Positions 24,087 through 33,323 of a stretch of 40,458 nt of DNA are shown piece by piece. This DNA comes from JANDLT01 sp041743485. Its GTDB lineage: Bacteria; Acidobacteriota; Blastocatellia; Pyrinomonadales; Pyrinomonadaceae. The position numbers were made by a program, and so were the translations under genes. The stretch is taken from assembly GCA_041743485.1 (NCBI GenBank), contig JBGTMR010000178.1, positions 1 to 40,458 of the forward strand, written 5' to 3'. Position 1 is the first letter of the stretch. Each line of letters opens with the position of its first letter. The notes under the pieces are model-generated. The model worked only from the letters and a program-made list of their open reading frames with translations. It searched no databases and was not told the origin of the DNA.

Positions 24087-26231
24087 ATGAAAGCTTCCGA
24101 CAATTTTTTAGCCGCGGTCGAGCAATCATCAAAGTCTTCCCAAATTAAGGCAGCACTGGCAAAAGTTAATAAACTTCTACGCCGTTTCATGCACTTCAGG
24201 AGAAGAAAAGAAATAACCGATTTGCTTGTGGTCGACGTTATCAATGTTGATGGCAGAATTCAGCCCGCTTTGGTGGGATTCGTTAACAGTCATTATTCGA
24301 ATGTCTCCACTCGCACTTCACAAATTTCAGTGCTAAATCGAGTGATCAGACTGTTGGGTGCGTCGTCTGCAAATGACACAGAGGACGGTACTGCCCCACC
24401 GCTGAATGGGGGGAAACAGTGGGAAGGGGTGTGGCTTGCTCTCGGTCGAATTAGAGGTCGTGGAAAGGTAGCGGTAGGTGATAAATCAGCCTCTCGCGCT
24501 GCATTGCCGCTGACTGAGATCGCAAATGAACTCTGGCGAATATTTGTAACCACAATAGAAGAGTTTGACCCTAAATCCGCCGAGGAACTACTTGTAAAGC
24601 ATTACGATGCCATAAAAAGTTGTATAAACAATACAGCCAAGCACCAGCACAGAACTGCATTGTTCAACTGTTTTAGCAGGGTGCGTGGCAAAATGGGACT
24701 TGCTTTACCGGAGGGCAAGCGGTCATTAATGATTGAAGACCTGCCGCCTAAAATGAGATTGCAACTTGAGATGTTCCTTAAGCGCGCTCCGCTCGGATTT
24801 GGAGCTTACCCGCACTTGCGTTCCGAAGCCGCGAAGTTCGGCATTACAGAGGAACGCCTCGCACCTTTAAGCGCAAAAACTATAAGTTCGTATACAACAC
24901 AATTACTACGCGGTATGGCATTTATCACATACGAGGGTGACATCGGAGTCGAAGATTTATTACGCCTTTACCCCATCACACACATTGACGCAGGCAAGGA
25001 GGTACATAGTCTTTCCAACCCTTTCACTGACCAGTACCGTCATGTCACACAATCAACTGATAGCGACCGCAAACGCGCGGGCTTTGACTCAGTAAGCTTC
25101 TCTCACTTCGTGTCGGCGATTAAATCTATCGCTCAGTTTAATAATATATTTAACCTTCAACAACCTTTTAACACGGCTTACCGACTTAGACTGGACAAAA
25201 CAGTTAAGAGGGCGCGGAAAGCGAAAAAAAAGGAGGTTATGTCACGTCCTTGGCTGTTTGGGGAAATACGCAGATTGAAAGATGAATTCAATCACATCCT
25301 TAAAACAGGGTCGTACAAAAACAACTCTGAGGATCTCGACCTAGTATTGTTTCTTCCGGTTTTAGTTACTCTGACTTTTCTAGGGTATCGACAACAGTGT
25401 ATTCGTAATTGCTACATCGGAAAACACATAACATTTAACCCCAAAGGTTACCCGCATGGGTCTATTGCTTTCACTTGGACCGCAAATGAAATCAAGAACA
25501 AACGATCAATCGAAACGATCCTCGTACCCGCAGACTGCACGGAAATTCCTGAGTTAAAAATTCTTCTTGACGTACTTCATAAATATAACAACATTGTTTT
25601 GCCATATTTGAATAAGATCGGTTCTATCTCTCTTCAACGAAATGCGGGTAGTGCATTTTTCATATGTCGAGGGAGGCATAATATGATACGCCGGTTTGCC
25701 GATTACGATGAAACTTATTTCGGTGAAGTTTTCAAACGAATAGCTTATACCTTCTTGAATTTCGATGATTTTTGCTCTGAGAATGTAACATTTAACCCTC
25801 ACTTTTTGCGTGGTATTTGCTGCGATTGGATGTTCAAAGATCTAGGACTTTCGTGGGCGGCGATTGCCGAGGCACTTGGCGATTCGGAGCAGACATTGCG
25901 ACAGGAGTATTACGGCGACGACAAAAAGCAGAGTGCCACTCGGCCCTTTGCCGACCTTAACAAAAAGAGAAAGTCCGAGCGTCGCGAGATCGAACGAGAT
26001 GAAGCTTCCGGTAAGTTGTCCGATACCGCGATGCTCACTTTTGGCAATCAAATACAAATGTTAACAGTTGAGATGAAATCGCTACGACAAGACTTAGTGC
26101 ACGAGCGCGAAAGGAGTGCAAAACTCGAATCTGTGAACGCCCTAAAGGACGAGCAACTCGCGTCTTTAATGGCGCAGATGTTGAATTTGGGGCAATCACA
26201 AATGCCGGTTGCCGCCCGAGTCCCAAGTTAA
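24087..26231 (+). CDS. Large divergent tyrosine recombinase-like protein
   Basis: A 714-residue protein. The C-terminal half has a degenerate tyrosine-recombinase active site: Arg435 in FLGYRQQCIRN, a Lys in NEIKNKRSIET (470/472), His572 and Arg575 in NPHFLRGICCDW, LGDSEQTLRQEYY with Tyr608/609 as candidate nucleophile, and Asp where the second His is usual. Residues 200-380 look like a core-binding domain (MRLQLEMFLKRAP, AKTISSYTTQLLRGMAF). After the catalytic part comes a ~100-residue charged coiled coil (EIERDEASGK ... LRQDLVHERERSAKLESVNA). Such long integrases occur in ICE- or transposon-like elements. GAGG precedes ATG 24087. Its GC content is lower than that of the 5' third of the window. 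The primase-helicase gene follows after a hairpin. Confidence 0.65.
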   Translation: MKASDNFLAAVEQSSKSSQIKAALAKVNKLLRRFMHFRRRKEITDLLVVDVINVDGRIQPALVGFVNSHYSNVSTRTSQISVLNRVIRLLGASSANDTEDGTAPPLNGGKQWEGVWLALGRIRGRGKVAVGDKSASRAALPLTEIANELWRIFVTTIEEFDPKSAEELLVKHYDAIKSCINNTAKHQHRTALFNCFSRVRGKMGLALPEGKRSLMIEDLPPKMRLQLEMFLKRAPLGFGAYPHLRSEAAKFGITEERLAPLSAKTISSYTTQLLRGMAFITYEGDIGVEDLLRLYPITHIDAGKEVHSLSNPFTDQYRHVTQSTDSDRKRAGFDSVSFSHFVSAIKSIAQFNNIFNLQQPFNTAYRLRLDKTVKRARKAKKKEVMSRPWLFGEIRRLKDEFNHILKTGSYKNNSEDLDLVLFLPVLVTLTFLGYRQQCIRNCYIGKHITFNPKGYPHGSIAFTWTANEIKNKRSIETILVPADCTEIPELKILLDVLHKYNNIVLPYLNKIGSISLQRNAGSAFFICRGRHNMIRRFADYDETYFGEVFKRIAYTFLNFDDFCSENVTFNPHFLRGICCDWMFKDLGLSWAAIAEALGDSEQTLRQEYYGDDKKQSATRPFADLNKKRKSERREIERDEASGKLSDTAMLTFGNQIQMLTVEMKSLRQDLVHERERSAKLESVNALKDEQLASLMAQMLNLGQSQMPVAARVPS

Positions 26232-26258
26232 ATTTAATAGGAGGGCTAAAAAGCGAAA

Positions 26259-26283
26259 CGGCTGCGGATGTCACCCGCAGCCG
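26259..26283 (+). terminator. GC-rich 9-bp hairpin between recombinase and primase-helicase genes
   Basis: CGGCTGCGG, loop ATGTCAC, CCGCAGCCG, 28 bp after the recombinase stop and 30 bp before the next ATG. There is no T-run, so it is either a weak terminator or a structure that modulates readthrough between the two genes. Confidence 0.45.
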
Positions 26284-26312
26284 ATCCAAATTCGCGTTAG
26301 CGAAATAACTTC

Positions 26313-29231
26313 ATGAACAAAGAAAATGTAGCACGACCTGTCACCGGCGGGCAAGACGGAGCTGCGTCCGTTTCAACCGCCGCGCCGAACTCCTCACCAT
26401 CAGGAGATCATCCTTCCCTTCACCCGGACGTATTCCGCTTCCTTGATTTCATATTCGAGGGCGTACCCGACGGACGCTATGTTGAATTCTTCTACCTCAA
26501 GTCGGGTAAGAAGCCGAAGCCCGACGGTCCGCGCGACTTCTTCACGCTTCCGCTTAACCGCGAACGCATCGCGGCGGAAATCCTTGCGCGCGATGGTCGA
26601 CAAAGTATCACGGTCGGTGTCGCCCCGCGCTTCGCTAAATCTGATACGGGCTACAAGGGCGGCAAGAACAATGATGTGATCGAGGTCACCTGCATCTGGG
26701 CGGACATCGACTTCCGCAGCCGCCCGGGCGGAGCAATCGACGTTTTCAAGCGGATCAATGCCTTGCCATTGCGCCCATCGCTCGTCATTAACTCCGGTTA
26801 CGGTCGACACATCTATTACGCTTTTAACTCAATTGTCACCGGCAACATGCTACTTCAGTGGGAGGAGATGATTCGCTCCCTACGCACGATCCTCGGTTCG
26901 GACGCGACCACCGACATTTCCCGTCGTATGCGATTGCCAGGCACGCTCAACATTAAAGAAGAAACGCCGGTGCTATGTCATATCATTGAGGAAGAATCGA
27001 GCTGGATTCGCTACGATCTGGAAGAGGTCAAGTTAGCATTTCAAAAGTCCGGTAATTTAGATAACCAGCAAATCATTAATTCAGCGTCCGATATTTCCAC
27101 CCCTACAGTTACTTGTGCTCCAGCATTATCGGTCGCCGCGTTTCAAGCCGCTTGGACACTCGAGAAGCTGAAGAAGCGCGGTGTCCGCGCGAACGTAATT
27201 AAGGCGATCATCACGGGTCTATGGAAAGTTAAAACCGGATCGAACGCCGGGAAAGAAGACGACCGGTCAAGCCGCGATTTTATGATCGCCAGCACGCTCA
27301 CCGGACTTAATTTCAGCGAAACAGAGATCGCCCAAATCTTTCGCGCCTACCCTCAAGGATGCGGCAGCAAGGTTGCCGACCCGGGTCATGGCGAGACGTA
27401 TCTGACCCATACGATCAAGGCTGCGATCACCCTTCAAGCGAGTAAAAAGATTAAAACTGCTTATCATAAAGGTGAATATAACTCTGTCAATGACGGCACG
27501 CACGAGCGGTCGGCGATGCCGGAAACAGGCGAAGCTGAACCATTACCTCCCGGCTACGAGGCGCATCTCGACGGCTCGCTCTGGTATCACCCTTCTCGAA
27601 ACGAGTGGGATGCACGGGCATCACGACCTGAGCAGATATGCAGCGCGCCGATCCGGATCGTCGAGATTCACGAAAACCTCGACACCGCACAAATCTCGAT
27701 CGCTATTGAATACAGCTACGGTGACGCCACGAAACGCACGACGATTCTGCGCTCGCAAATGGTCGAAGCGCGTGGACTCGTTGCCGCGCTCGGCGGCTCC
27801 GGCGCGCCTGTGACATCAAACAACGCGCGTCGCATCGTTTCTTTCCTTGCCGCCTATGAACACCACTTCCTGCCGGTGATTCCACGCAAGTACATCACTA
27901 ATCGCTTTGGGCGCGGTCGTAACGGAGGCGCGTTCTTCCTGCCGGGTTTAACCTCGGACGTCGAGTTCACACCGACCGGGGCGGGCGACATGGCACTCTA
28001 CCGTGCCTTCGCCGCGCGACGGGGAACAATTCAGGAATGGGTTGGACTAGTGAATATGCTAAGACCAGACACGATGATAATTCCGCAGGTGGCGATCTGC
28101 GCCGCGTTCGTGCCGCCCTTACAATCAAAACTTCAAATCCCAAATTTCATCTTAGACATCAACGGCACCACCGGATCGGGCAAGTCAATCTCTGCGAAAC
28201 TCGAAGCGAGCGTCTGGGGGCGACCGAAGGAACCCGAATCAATCATTTTGCAATGGGAAGCAACTAAGGTCGCTATCGAGCAGATCGCGGGACTATGCTC
28301 GGAGCTTCCAGTTTTTCTCGACGATGCTCAACATGTGTCCGACGATTTGAAAAAGTCGGTTATCTACATGATCGCGAACGGCAAGGGGAAAGCGCGTGGT
28401 GCTAAGGCAGGCGGCATTCGCGAAACGACGAACTGGCACACTGTAGGGATCAGCACCGCTGAACATCCACTTCACGAAGCGAGTACGCACGAGGGCGCGC
28501 GTGCCCGACTGCTTCCGGTCGGCGGCATTGAGGTGCGACCGTTCCCGTCCGGCATGAAGGCTTTTGTTGACAATCTCGAGCGCGGCGTCGCCGAGTGTCA
28601 TGGGGTTGCCGGAGAAACTTTTATTCGTCACCTCAATGGATGGACTGAAAGCCACTGGACGAGTTGGCGGCAACGCTACATGATGATCCGCCAGACGCTT
28701 GCCGCCCGGGCATCTTCAGACATCGTCGGAAGAATCAGTGAGTATATCGCCGCGATCCAGCTTGCCGCCGAGATTGTGCGTCCACTGTTCGGAATTAACT
28801 TCGCTCCCGAGGAGATCAGTCGTTGGTTGATGCAACATTTAGAAGATCAACAACGCGCACAAAGTCACGTGCAGCTGGCACTGCAAGTGCTCGCCGATTT
28901 CTACATCACAAACAAGCGCAACTTCTATGATTCCACCTCACACGAGGCGTTTGATAAACAAGCTCAAGTCTTCGGAGCTTTGAGGAGAAATCTGTTCGTC
29001 GGCTTCCTTCCCAGCACTGTTCACGACGTTTTCGGTCGACGAAAGTGGAACACAACCGCGATCTTGAACAAGTTCGCCGCCGAGCATGTGCTTCACAACC
29101 CTGAGTTGAATCACCACACACGCAAAGTCAGCGTCGACGGCGAAAAGTCGCGCATGGTGTGCATTCACTGGAAAGACCTGTTCCCTGCCGGCATCTGTGC
29201 AGATGCTGCCGGTAGGGATGATAACGGCTGA
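26313..29231 (+). CDS. Primase-helicase: RepB/AEP-like primase domain plus DUF927 ATPase
   Basis: A 972-residue replication protein. The N-terminal part shows archaeo-eukaryotic-primase-like motifs: CIWADIDF (Asp131, Asp133), NSGYGRHIYYAF (His166), and RRMRLPGTLN (Arg207). From ~430 to 760 a DUF927 domain follows, with NRFGRGRNGGAFFLPG, a Walker A GTTGSGKS (618-625), a Walker B VFLDDAQ (Asp670-Asp671) and IGISTAEHPLHE-type sensor region. This pairing is typical of plasmid, ICE and phage replicons, giving priming and DNA unwinding. The C-terminal ~200 residues contain a YITNKRNFYD segment. Start ATG 26313 has a weak ribosome-binding site. It lies upstream of parA and its partner on the same strand, making a replication-partition block. 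Confidence 0.82.
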   Translation: MNKENVARPVTGGQDGAASVSTAAPNSSPSGDHPSLHPDVFRFLDFIFEGVPDGRYVEFFYLKSGKKPKPDGPRDFFTLPLNRERIAAEILARDGRQSITVGVAPRFAKSDTGYKGGKNNDVIEVTCIWADIDFRSRPGGAIDVFKRINALPLRPSLVINSGYGRHIYYAFNSIVTGNMLLQWEEMIRSLRTILGSDATTDISRRMRLPGTLNIKEETPVLCHIIEEESSWIRYDLEEVKLAFQKSGNLDNQQIINSASDISTPTVTCAPALSVAAFQAAWTLEKLKKRGVRANVIKAIITGLWKVKTGSNAGKEDDRSSRDFMIASTLTGLNFSETEIAQIFRAYPQGCGSKVADPGHGETYLTHTIKAAITLQASKKIKTAYHKGEYNSVNDGTHERSAMPETGEAEPLPPGYEAHLDGSLWYHPSRNEWDARASRPEQICSAPIRIVEIHENLDTAQISIAIEYSYGDATKRTTILRSQMVEARGLVAALGGSGAPVTSNNARRIVSFLAAYEHHFLPVIPRKYITNRFGRGRNGGAFFLPGLTSDVEFTPTGAGDMALYRAFAARRGTIQEWVGLVNMLRPDTMIIPQVAICAAFVPPLQSKLQIPNFILDINGTTGSGKSISAKLEASVWGRPKEPESIILQWEATKVAIEQIAGLCSELPVFLDDAQHVSDDLKKSVIYMIANGKGKARGAKAGGIRETTNWHTVGISTAEHPLHEASTHEGARARLLPVGGIEVRPFPSGMKAFVDNLERGVAECHGVAGETFIRHLNGWTESHWTSWRQRYMMIRQTLAARASSDIVGRISEYIAAIQLAAEIVRPLFGINFAPEEISRWLMQHLEDQQRAQSHVQLALQVLADFYITNKRNFYDSTSHEAFDKQAQVFGALRRNLFVGFLPSTVHDVFGRRKWNTTAILNKFAAEHVLHNPELNHHTRKVSVDGEKSRMVCIHWKDLFPAGICADAAGRDDNG

Positions 29232-29425
29232 GTACCCTTTTGCATGCAAAAGACACGTGACGACGGCAACGACATAATGTTACTGCCGCCGTTACGACGG
29301 TGATAGTGCGGTTTAAGTTTATATTTAATGTCGCATTGCGAGTGTACGAACGACGAACGCTGAATTGATGAATTGCCAAAACCCTAAAAATTTCGCACGC
29401 TAAAACCCTGCTATGATGCCGAACC
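29232..29425. promoter_or_regulatory. parA upstream region: 16-bp palindrome, AAAACCCT repeats, -10 box
   Basis: Between the primase-helicase stop and parA lie a perfect 16-bp palindrome CTTTTGCATGCAAAAG (29237-29252), two direct AAAACCCT repeats (29378-29385 and 29402-29409, 24 bp apart), and TATGAT (29412-29417), well placed as a -10 box only 8 bp before the parA ATG. That would give a nearly leaderless message. Repeats next to parA are where a ParA/RHH partition pair usually has its operator or centromere. This is inferred from position only. Confidence 0.5.
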
Positions 29426-30019
29426 ATGATAGTGACTGTGGCATCGTTCAAAGGTGGGGTCGGCAAAACCACCACTTCCATTCATCTCGCCAGTTACCTG
29501 CAAAACAAATCTCCGACGCTCTTAATCGATGGCGACGCCAATCGCAGCGCGATGTCTTGGGCGGAGCGCGGCGACCTGCCGTTTAAGGTTGTTGACGAAC
29601 GGGCGGCGGCGCGCTTCGCCCGGCAGTTCGATCACATCGTGATTGATACCGAAGCCCACCCGGACGCCGCCGACCTTAAAGCTCTTGTTGAAGGGTGCGA
29701 CCTACTCGTCATTCCGACCACACCTGACATCTTGTCGCTCAACGCGCTGCTGTTGACGGTGGACGCGCTCAAGGGAATCGGAGCCGAGCGATACAAAATT
29801 CTGCTGACGATCATACCGCCGCGCCCGAGCCGGGACGGCGACGAAGCGCGGTCGTTGCTCAAGGAGCGTAATCTGCCCGTGTTTCGCGGCGAGGTGCGCC
29901 GGTTCATCGCTTTCCAAAAGGCCGCACTCGCCGGACTCCCCGTAAGCAAATCAACTGACCCACGAGCGAATGAGGCGTGGGCAGACTACGAGCAAATCGG
30001 AAAGGAAATCTTGCGATGA
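29426..30019 (+). CDS. parA: ParA-family partition ATPase
   Basis: A 197-residue ParA/MinD-type ATPase with the deviant Walker A KGGVGKTT (residues 9-16), LLIDGDANRS (Asp35, Asp37; Walker A'), and Walker B-type HIVIDTEA. It is short, with no N-terminal HTH, like the type Ib ParA proteins that pair with a small ribbon-helix-helix centromere binder. Such a gene follows with an ATGA overlap. It probably positions or partitions an extrachromosomal or integrative element. The message may be leaderless, as TATGAT lies 8 bp before the ATG. Confidence 0.9.
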   Translation: MIVTVASFKGGVGKTTTSIHLASYLQNKSPTLLIDGDANRSAMSWAERGDLPFKVVDERAAARFARQFDHIVIDTEAHPDAADLKALVEGCDLLVIPTTPDILSLNALLLTVDALKGIGAERYKILLTIIPPRPSRDGDEARSLLKERNLPVFRGEVRRFIAFQKAALAGLPVSKSTDPRANEAWADYEQIGKEILR

Positions 30020-30381
30020 GCAGGAGTAAGTTCAGTGACGCGCTTGCCGCGGCGAAGAATAAGGGCAAAGCATCAATTCGCGGTGAGGAAGCAACTCCGA
30101 AACGCGGGGCGGGGCGTGAGATGACACCGGTGAAGGGGAGCGAAACGCAGGAGAAACCTCCTGAGCAACCAACAGGGGAGCTACCACGCCGCGGACCCGG
30201 AAGACCTTCAGGCAAGCGTAGCGACCCCGACTTTCAGCCGACAACCGCTTACATCAGAAAGGCAACGTACAGGTCGGTGCGTCGAGCTCTTATGGATGAG
30301 GGCGAGGATCTCGGACAAGAACGCGAGTACAGCGAGTTAATCGAAGAATTGCTTAGTGGCTGGCTTGCATCACGCACATAG
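30016..30381 (+). CDS. Ribbon-helix-helix partition partner (ParG-like)
   Basis: The start is the ATG at 30016 that overlaps the parA stop (ATGA); an earlier in-frame ATG at 29977 would overlap parA by 40 bp and is less likely. The 121-residue product has a long flexible basic/polar N-terminus (KSIRGEEATPKRGAG-type composition, PRRGPGRPSGKR) and a C-terminal fold FQPTTAYIRKATYRSVRRAL ... YSELIEELLSGWL, a beta-strand followed by two helices, as in RHH proteins. This is the expected architecture of a ParG/CopG-type centromere-binding protein whose unstructured arm stimulates ParA. No close homologue is recalled. Confidence 0.72.
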   Translation: MSRSKFSDALAAAKNKGKASIRGEEATPKRGAGREMTPVKGSETQEKPPEQPTGELPRRGPGRPSGKRSDPDFQPTTAYIRKATYRSVRRALMDEGEDLGQEREYSELIEELLSGWLASRT

Positions 30382-30490
30382 AAAGACTCTACGGCGGCAC
30401 ACATCCCTTCCACCTTAGCGATTACTCATCAACAATCGCAATTATCTGATCCGATTTTGATAATTACACCGCCTGTCCAAGCAAAAACAG

Positions 30491-32395
30491 ATGAAATCCA
30501 TACCTCGATCAATTTGCGATTTATTTGACGGTAAACACCGTTACGTCGTACCACTTTTTCAACGACAGTACGTGTGGACGCGCGAGAATCAATGGGAGCC
30601 ATTGTGGGAAGATATTACCGAGCGTGCCGCGCGACGAGAAGCGTCGGATGCGAGCGACCTTTCGCCGCACTTCCTCGGCGCGATGGTCTTGGATCAAATG
30701 AAGACCTTCGGCAATCAAGTCACCGCTCACACAATTATCGATGGACAGCAACGGCTGACGACGTTTCAGATTTTTCTCGCTGCGTTTCGCGACATCGCCC
30801 GCCAGACTGGGGCGGCGACCTACGCCGATGAAGTCGAACGCTACGTTCGCAATACCGGGCTGATGGAAAACCCAGAGGTTGAGCAATTCAAGGTCTTCCC
30901 GACCAGATCCGACCAAGAGCAATTTAGAGACGTGATGACCAGCGGCTCGGTCGTCGCGCTTGAGGCGAAGTATCCGCCGGTTTACGTGCGGCGCAGACTC
31001 CAAGAACGCCCGCGCATGGTCGAAGGGTATATCTACTTCGCCCGAAAGTTGGAAGACTACTTTACTTCTGAGCCAGGTTCTGACGGGAACGAAACTACTA
31101 CCGTGAACAAGCGCGTCGAGACGCTCTATCAAGCTCTGCGTTCCGATTTGCAGGTCGTCTCTATCGAGTTGGAAGGTAAAGACGATCCACAATTGATTTT
31201 CGAGACATTGAATGCGCGCGGCGAACCTTTGCTACCGTCGGACCTGCTGCGTAACAACATCTTTCGTCGCGCCGAACGTCGGCGTGAAAACTCGGACGCT
31301 TTATATCTGCGTTACTGGCAAGGCTTTGAGGACGATTTCTGGCGGGTTGACGAGCGGCAGGGAAGACTGGTTCGTCCACGCATCGATGTCTTTATGCAAC
31401 ATTTCCTCGCGCTTAAAAGAGGCACGGACGTAAACCTCGGACGTATGTTTCGGGAGTACCGTGAATGGATCGAAGCGGAGGCACCGGAAGCGAAACCACC
31501 GTACGAAAGCGTTGAAGAAGAATTGATCGACCTCACACGCTACGCCGGGGCGTTTCGAAAAGTCATCGTGCCCGATACCACAACAAGGTTCGGTAAATTC
31601 ATCGAACGTTTGCAGCGGTTGGATGTGCGAACAATTTACCCGCTCGCGCTGTTTTTGCTGGCGGATACTGATTTACCGCCGGCTGAATTTGACGGGATAG
31701 CGAGTGACCTCGAGTCTTATGTTGTACGTCGCGCCGTGTGCGGCAAAACGACGAAGAATTACAACAACATATTTCTGTCGCTTGTGCGCGGACTGCAACA
31801 AACCGGCGTTTCTCGCGAAAACTTGCGCCGGATGCTGCTCGGCTTCAAGGGTGAAGCAGTAAATTTCCCGGATGACACCGAGTTTCGTAAAGCATGGTTG
31901 AGCACTCCCGTTTACGAAACGCTCAAAGCGAGCAAGGTAGCGACGCTCCTGCGCGCGATTGAAGACCGACTGCACAGTTCATACAACGAGAACGTGACGA
32001 TCACCGGACCGCTTACGGTCGAACACGTTATGCCGCAATCGTGGGAAGAGAATTGGAGTCACGATGTGCAAACCGAAGGCGACTTTCTCGGTGACGGCGA
32101 GTTCGTCATCAAGGCTACCGAGGTGGCAGGCGAGCGGGCGCAGTTGCGAGATCAAATGCTTCAGACGTTCGGCAATCTGACGCTGCTCACGCATAGCCTC
32201 AACTCATCGGTCAGTAACGGTGCCTACAGCGTCAAGCGACCGGAAATCGTCGGGCAGTCGCGGCTGCGGCTTAACACTTATTTCCAGAATGTGGACAGGT
32301 GGGATGAAGCGGCGATTCTTGATCGAGGCAAAGAATTGTTTGAGGTCGCTCGTCAAGTTTGGGCGTACCCGGCGGAAGATACTCAAACCGCGTGA
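30491..32395 (+). CDS. GmrSD-type (DUF262 + DUF1524) modification-dependent nuclease
   Basis: A 634-residue protein with the DUF262 hallmarks near its N-terminus: VPLFQRQYVWT (residues 20-30) and TIIDGQQRLTT, where DGQQR (84-88) is the nucleotidase/ParB-like motif. The C-terminus has the DUF1524 HNH-type site: VEHVMPQSWEENW (His512) and QTFGNLTLLTHSLNSSVSN (Asn562). GmrSD proteins use NTP hydrolysis to cut DNA bearing modified, for example glucosylated, cytosines, a type IV defence against phages; SspE and BrxU are relatives. Here both parts are in one chain, as in most single-chain homologues. It stands alone, 109 bp after the partition gene, with an AATTATC/GATAATT inverted repeat in the gap. 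Confidence 0.88.
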   Translation: MKSIPRSICDLFDGKHRYVVPLFQRQYVWTRENQWEPLWEDITERAARREASDASDLSPHFLGAMVLDQMKTFGNQVTAHTIIDGQQRLTTFQIFLAAFRDIARQTGAATYADEVERYVRNTGLMENPEVEQFKVFPTRSDQEQFRDVMTSGSVVALEAKYPPVYVRRRLQERPRMVEGYIYFARKLEDYFTSEPGSDGNETTTVNKRVETLYQALRSDLQVVSIELEGKDDPQLIFETLNARGEPLLPSDLLRNNIFRRAERRRENSDALYLRYWQGFEDDFWRVDERQGRLVRPRIDVFMQHFLALKRGTDVNLGRMFREYREWIEAEAPEAKPPYESVEEELIDLTRYAGAFRKVIVPDTTTRFGKFIERLQRLDVRTIYPLALFLLADTDLPPAEFDGIASDLESYVVRRAVCGKTTKNYNNIFLSLVRGLQQTGVSRENLRRMLLGFKGEAVNFPDDTEFRKAWLSTPVYETLKASKVATLLRAIEDRLHSSYNENVTITGPLTVEHVMPQSWEENWSHDVQTEGDFLGDGEFVIKATEVAGERAQLRDQMLQTFGNLTLLTHSLNSSVSNGAYSVKRPEIVGQSRLRLNTYFQNVDRWDEAAILDRGKELFEVARQVWAYPAEDTQTA

Positions 32396-32504
32396 TTCTC
32401 TTCGGGGGTGAAGCTACGACGCGTGAAATAGAAAGACAAAGCGGTCGGGAAAGCGGTAAAATCAGGGGGTTAGTGATCCGGCGGTCAGTAGAGGGAGAGC
32501 GGGC

Positions 32505-32927
32505 GTGGATGTGCCGGATATAGATTACAAGGGACGCCCGTACACCGACGCGCAAAAGCAGCGCATTCAAGAACTCGGCAATGATCCGGTGCGGGGACTG
32601 ATTCCGCACGAAGGCGAAGCCGGACTTGCCGCCGAAGAGACGCATGGATTGCAGTTGCAACGCTACCGAGCCGGTGATTTGGAGTTCCTCGACCAGAACG
32701 GCACGGAGTGGGACGTTATCTCGCCGCCGTCAGTTGGCAGCAGCGGCAAACCTGCTTTCCGCTTGAATCAGGTTATAGCATCGCTTAAAAGTCATTTCCT
32801 AAAAGGTAACGTGATCCTCGACTTCGGACGACTTAACGGGACTGACGCTGCGACATTGCGAACGGCAATCGGAAGTTTGAACCGAGCGGAGAAACGGGGA
32901 CGCACAATCGTTTATGTGCGCGAATAA
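32505..32927 (+). CDS. Orphan polymorphic-toxin-like protein (CdiA-CT/RHS-tip type)
   Basis: The 140-residue product starts at GTG 32505 with a purine-rich AGGGAGAG upstream. It has the feel of a polymorphic toxin tip: DIDYKGRPYTDAQKQRIQEL, LEFLDQNGTEWDVISPPS, a block of hydrophobic strands (GNVILDFGRL) and a final RGRTIVYVRE. I recall related tips (D-x-D-Y-x-G-x-P-Y-T ... WVDQNGKTYD) at the ends of RHS and CDI proteins. Here there is no delivery domain: it is an autonomous small gene. A 115-residue gene follows after 15 bp, as expected for immunity. The activity (probably a nuclease) is not evident from catalytic residues. Confidence 0.55.
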   Translation: MDVPDIDYKGRPYTDAQKQRIQELGNDPVRGLIPHEGEAGLAAEETHGLQLQRYRAGDLEFLDQNGTEWDVISPPSVGSSGKPAFRLNQVIASLKSHFLKGNVILDFGRLNGTDAATLRTAIGSLNRAEKRGRTIVYVRE

Positions 32928-32942
32928 GCAAGGAGAGTAATT

Positions 32943-33290
32943 ATGACTTACATTCTCGAAGGTGCATACGGGCAAGACTGGCAAGCTGCGAACTGGGTGT
33001 TCCGCAACATGAGTGCAGAACTGCTTAAAGCTTTGCGTGAAATGCCTGAAGCTGAAAAGCTGGCAGAGCGGTTGCAAGAAGCTATTGAGATTGAGGTCGG
33101 ACATATGGATGCTTCCGATTTGCTCGCATCTCCCGAACAGAGCGCGGTATGGTCGGCAGCGGTCGACCGAACGGTGGTAAAGCTGCGCGCAGAAGGCAGT
33201 ACACACTGGAACCAGCCGGATCGCTTCGAGCCGTTCCTCGCCAAGGTTCAAGAATTAAAAAATCTTGCCGTCGTGCAGCAACCTGCGTAA
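32943..33290 (+). CDS. Putative immunity/antitoxin partner, 115 aa
   Basis: An acidic, helix-rich 115-residue protein (MSAELLKALREMPEAEKLAE; FEPFLAKVQELKNLA) with GGAG 8 nt before ATG 32943. I do not recognise a family. It lies 15 bp behind the toxin-like gene, has an opposite charge tendency, and is followed by a terminator (33324-33360), so the two form a two-gene transcript. An immunity or antitoxin role is inferred from arrangement only. Confidence 0.5.
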   Translation: MTYILEGAYGQDWQAANWVFRNMSAELLKALREMPEAEKLAERLQEAIEIEVGHMDASDLLASPEQSAVWSAAVDRTVVKLRAEGSTHWNQPDRFEPFLAKVQELKNLAVVQQPA

Positions 33291-33323
33291 TTACCGACTC
33301 GACTCCAAGTATAACCGTTAGTA

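Noticed and set aside
30521..31192. 223-codon minus-strand frame opposite the GmrSD-type gene
   Set aside because: Antisense shadow of conserved DUF262 coding sequence; no ribosome-binding site and odd composition.
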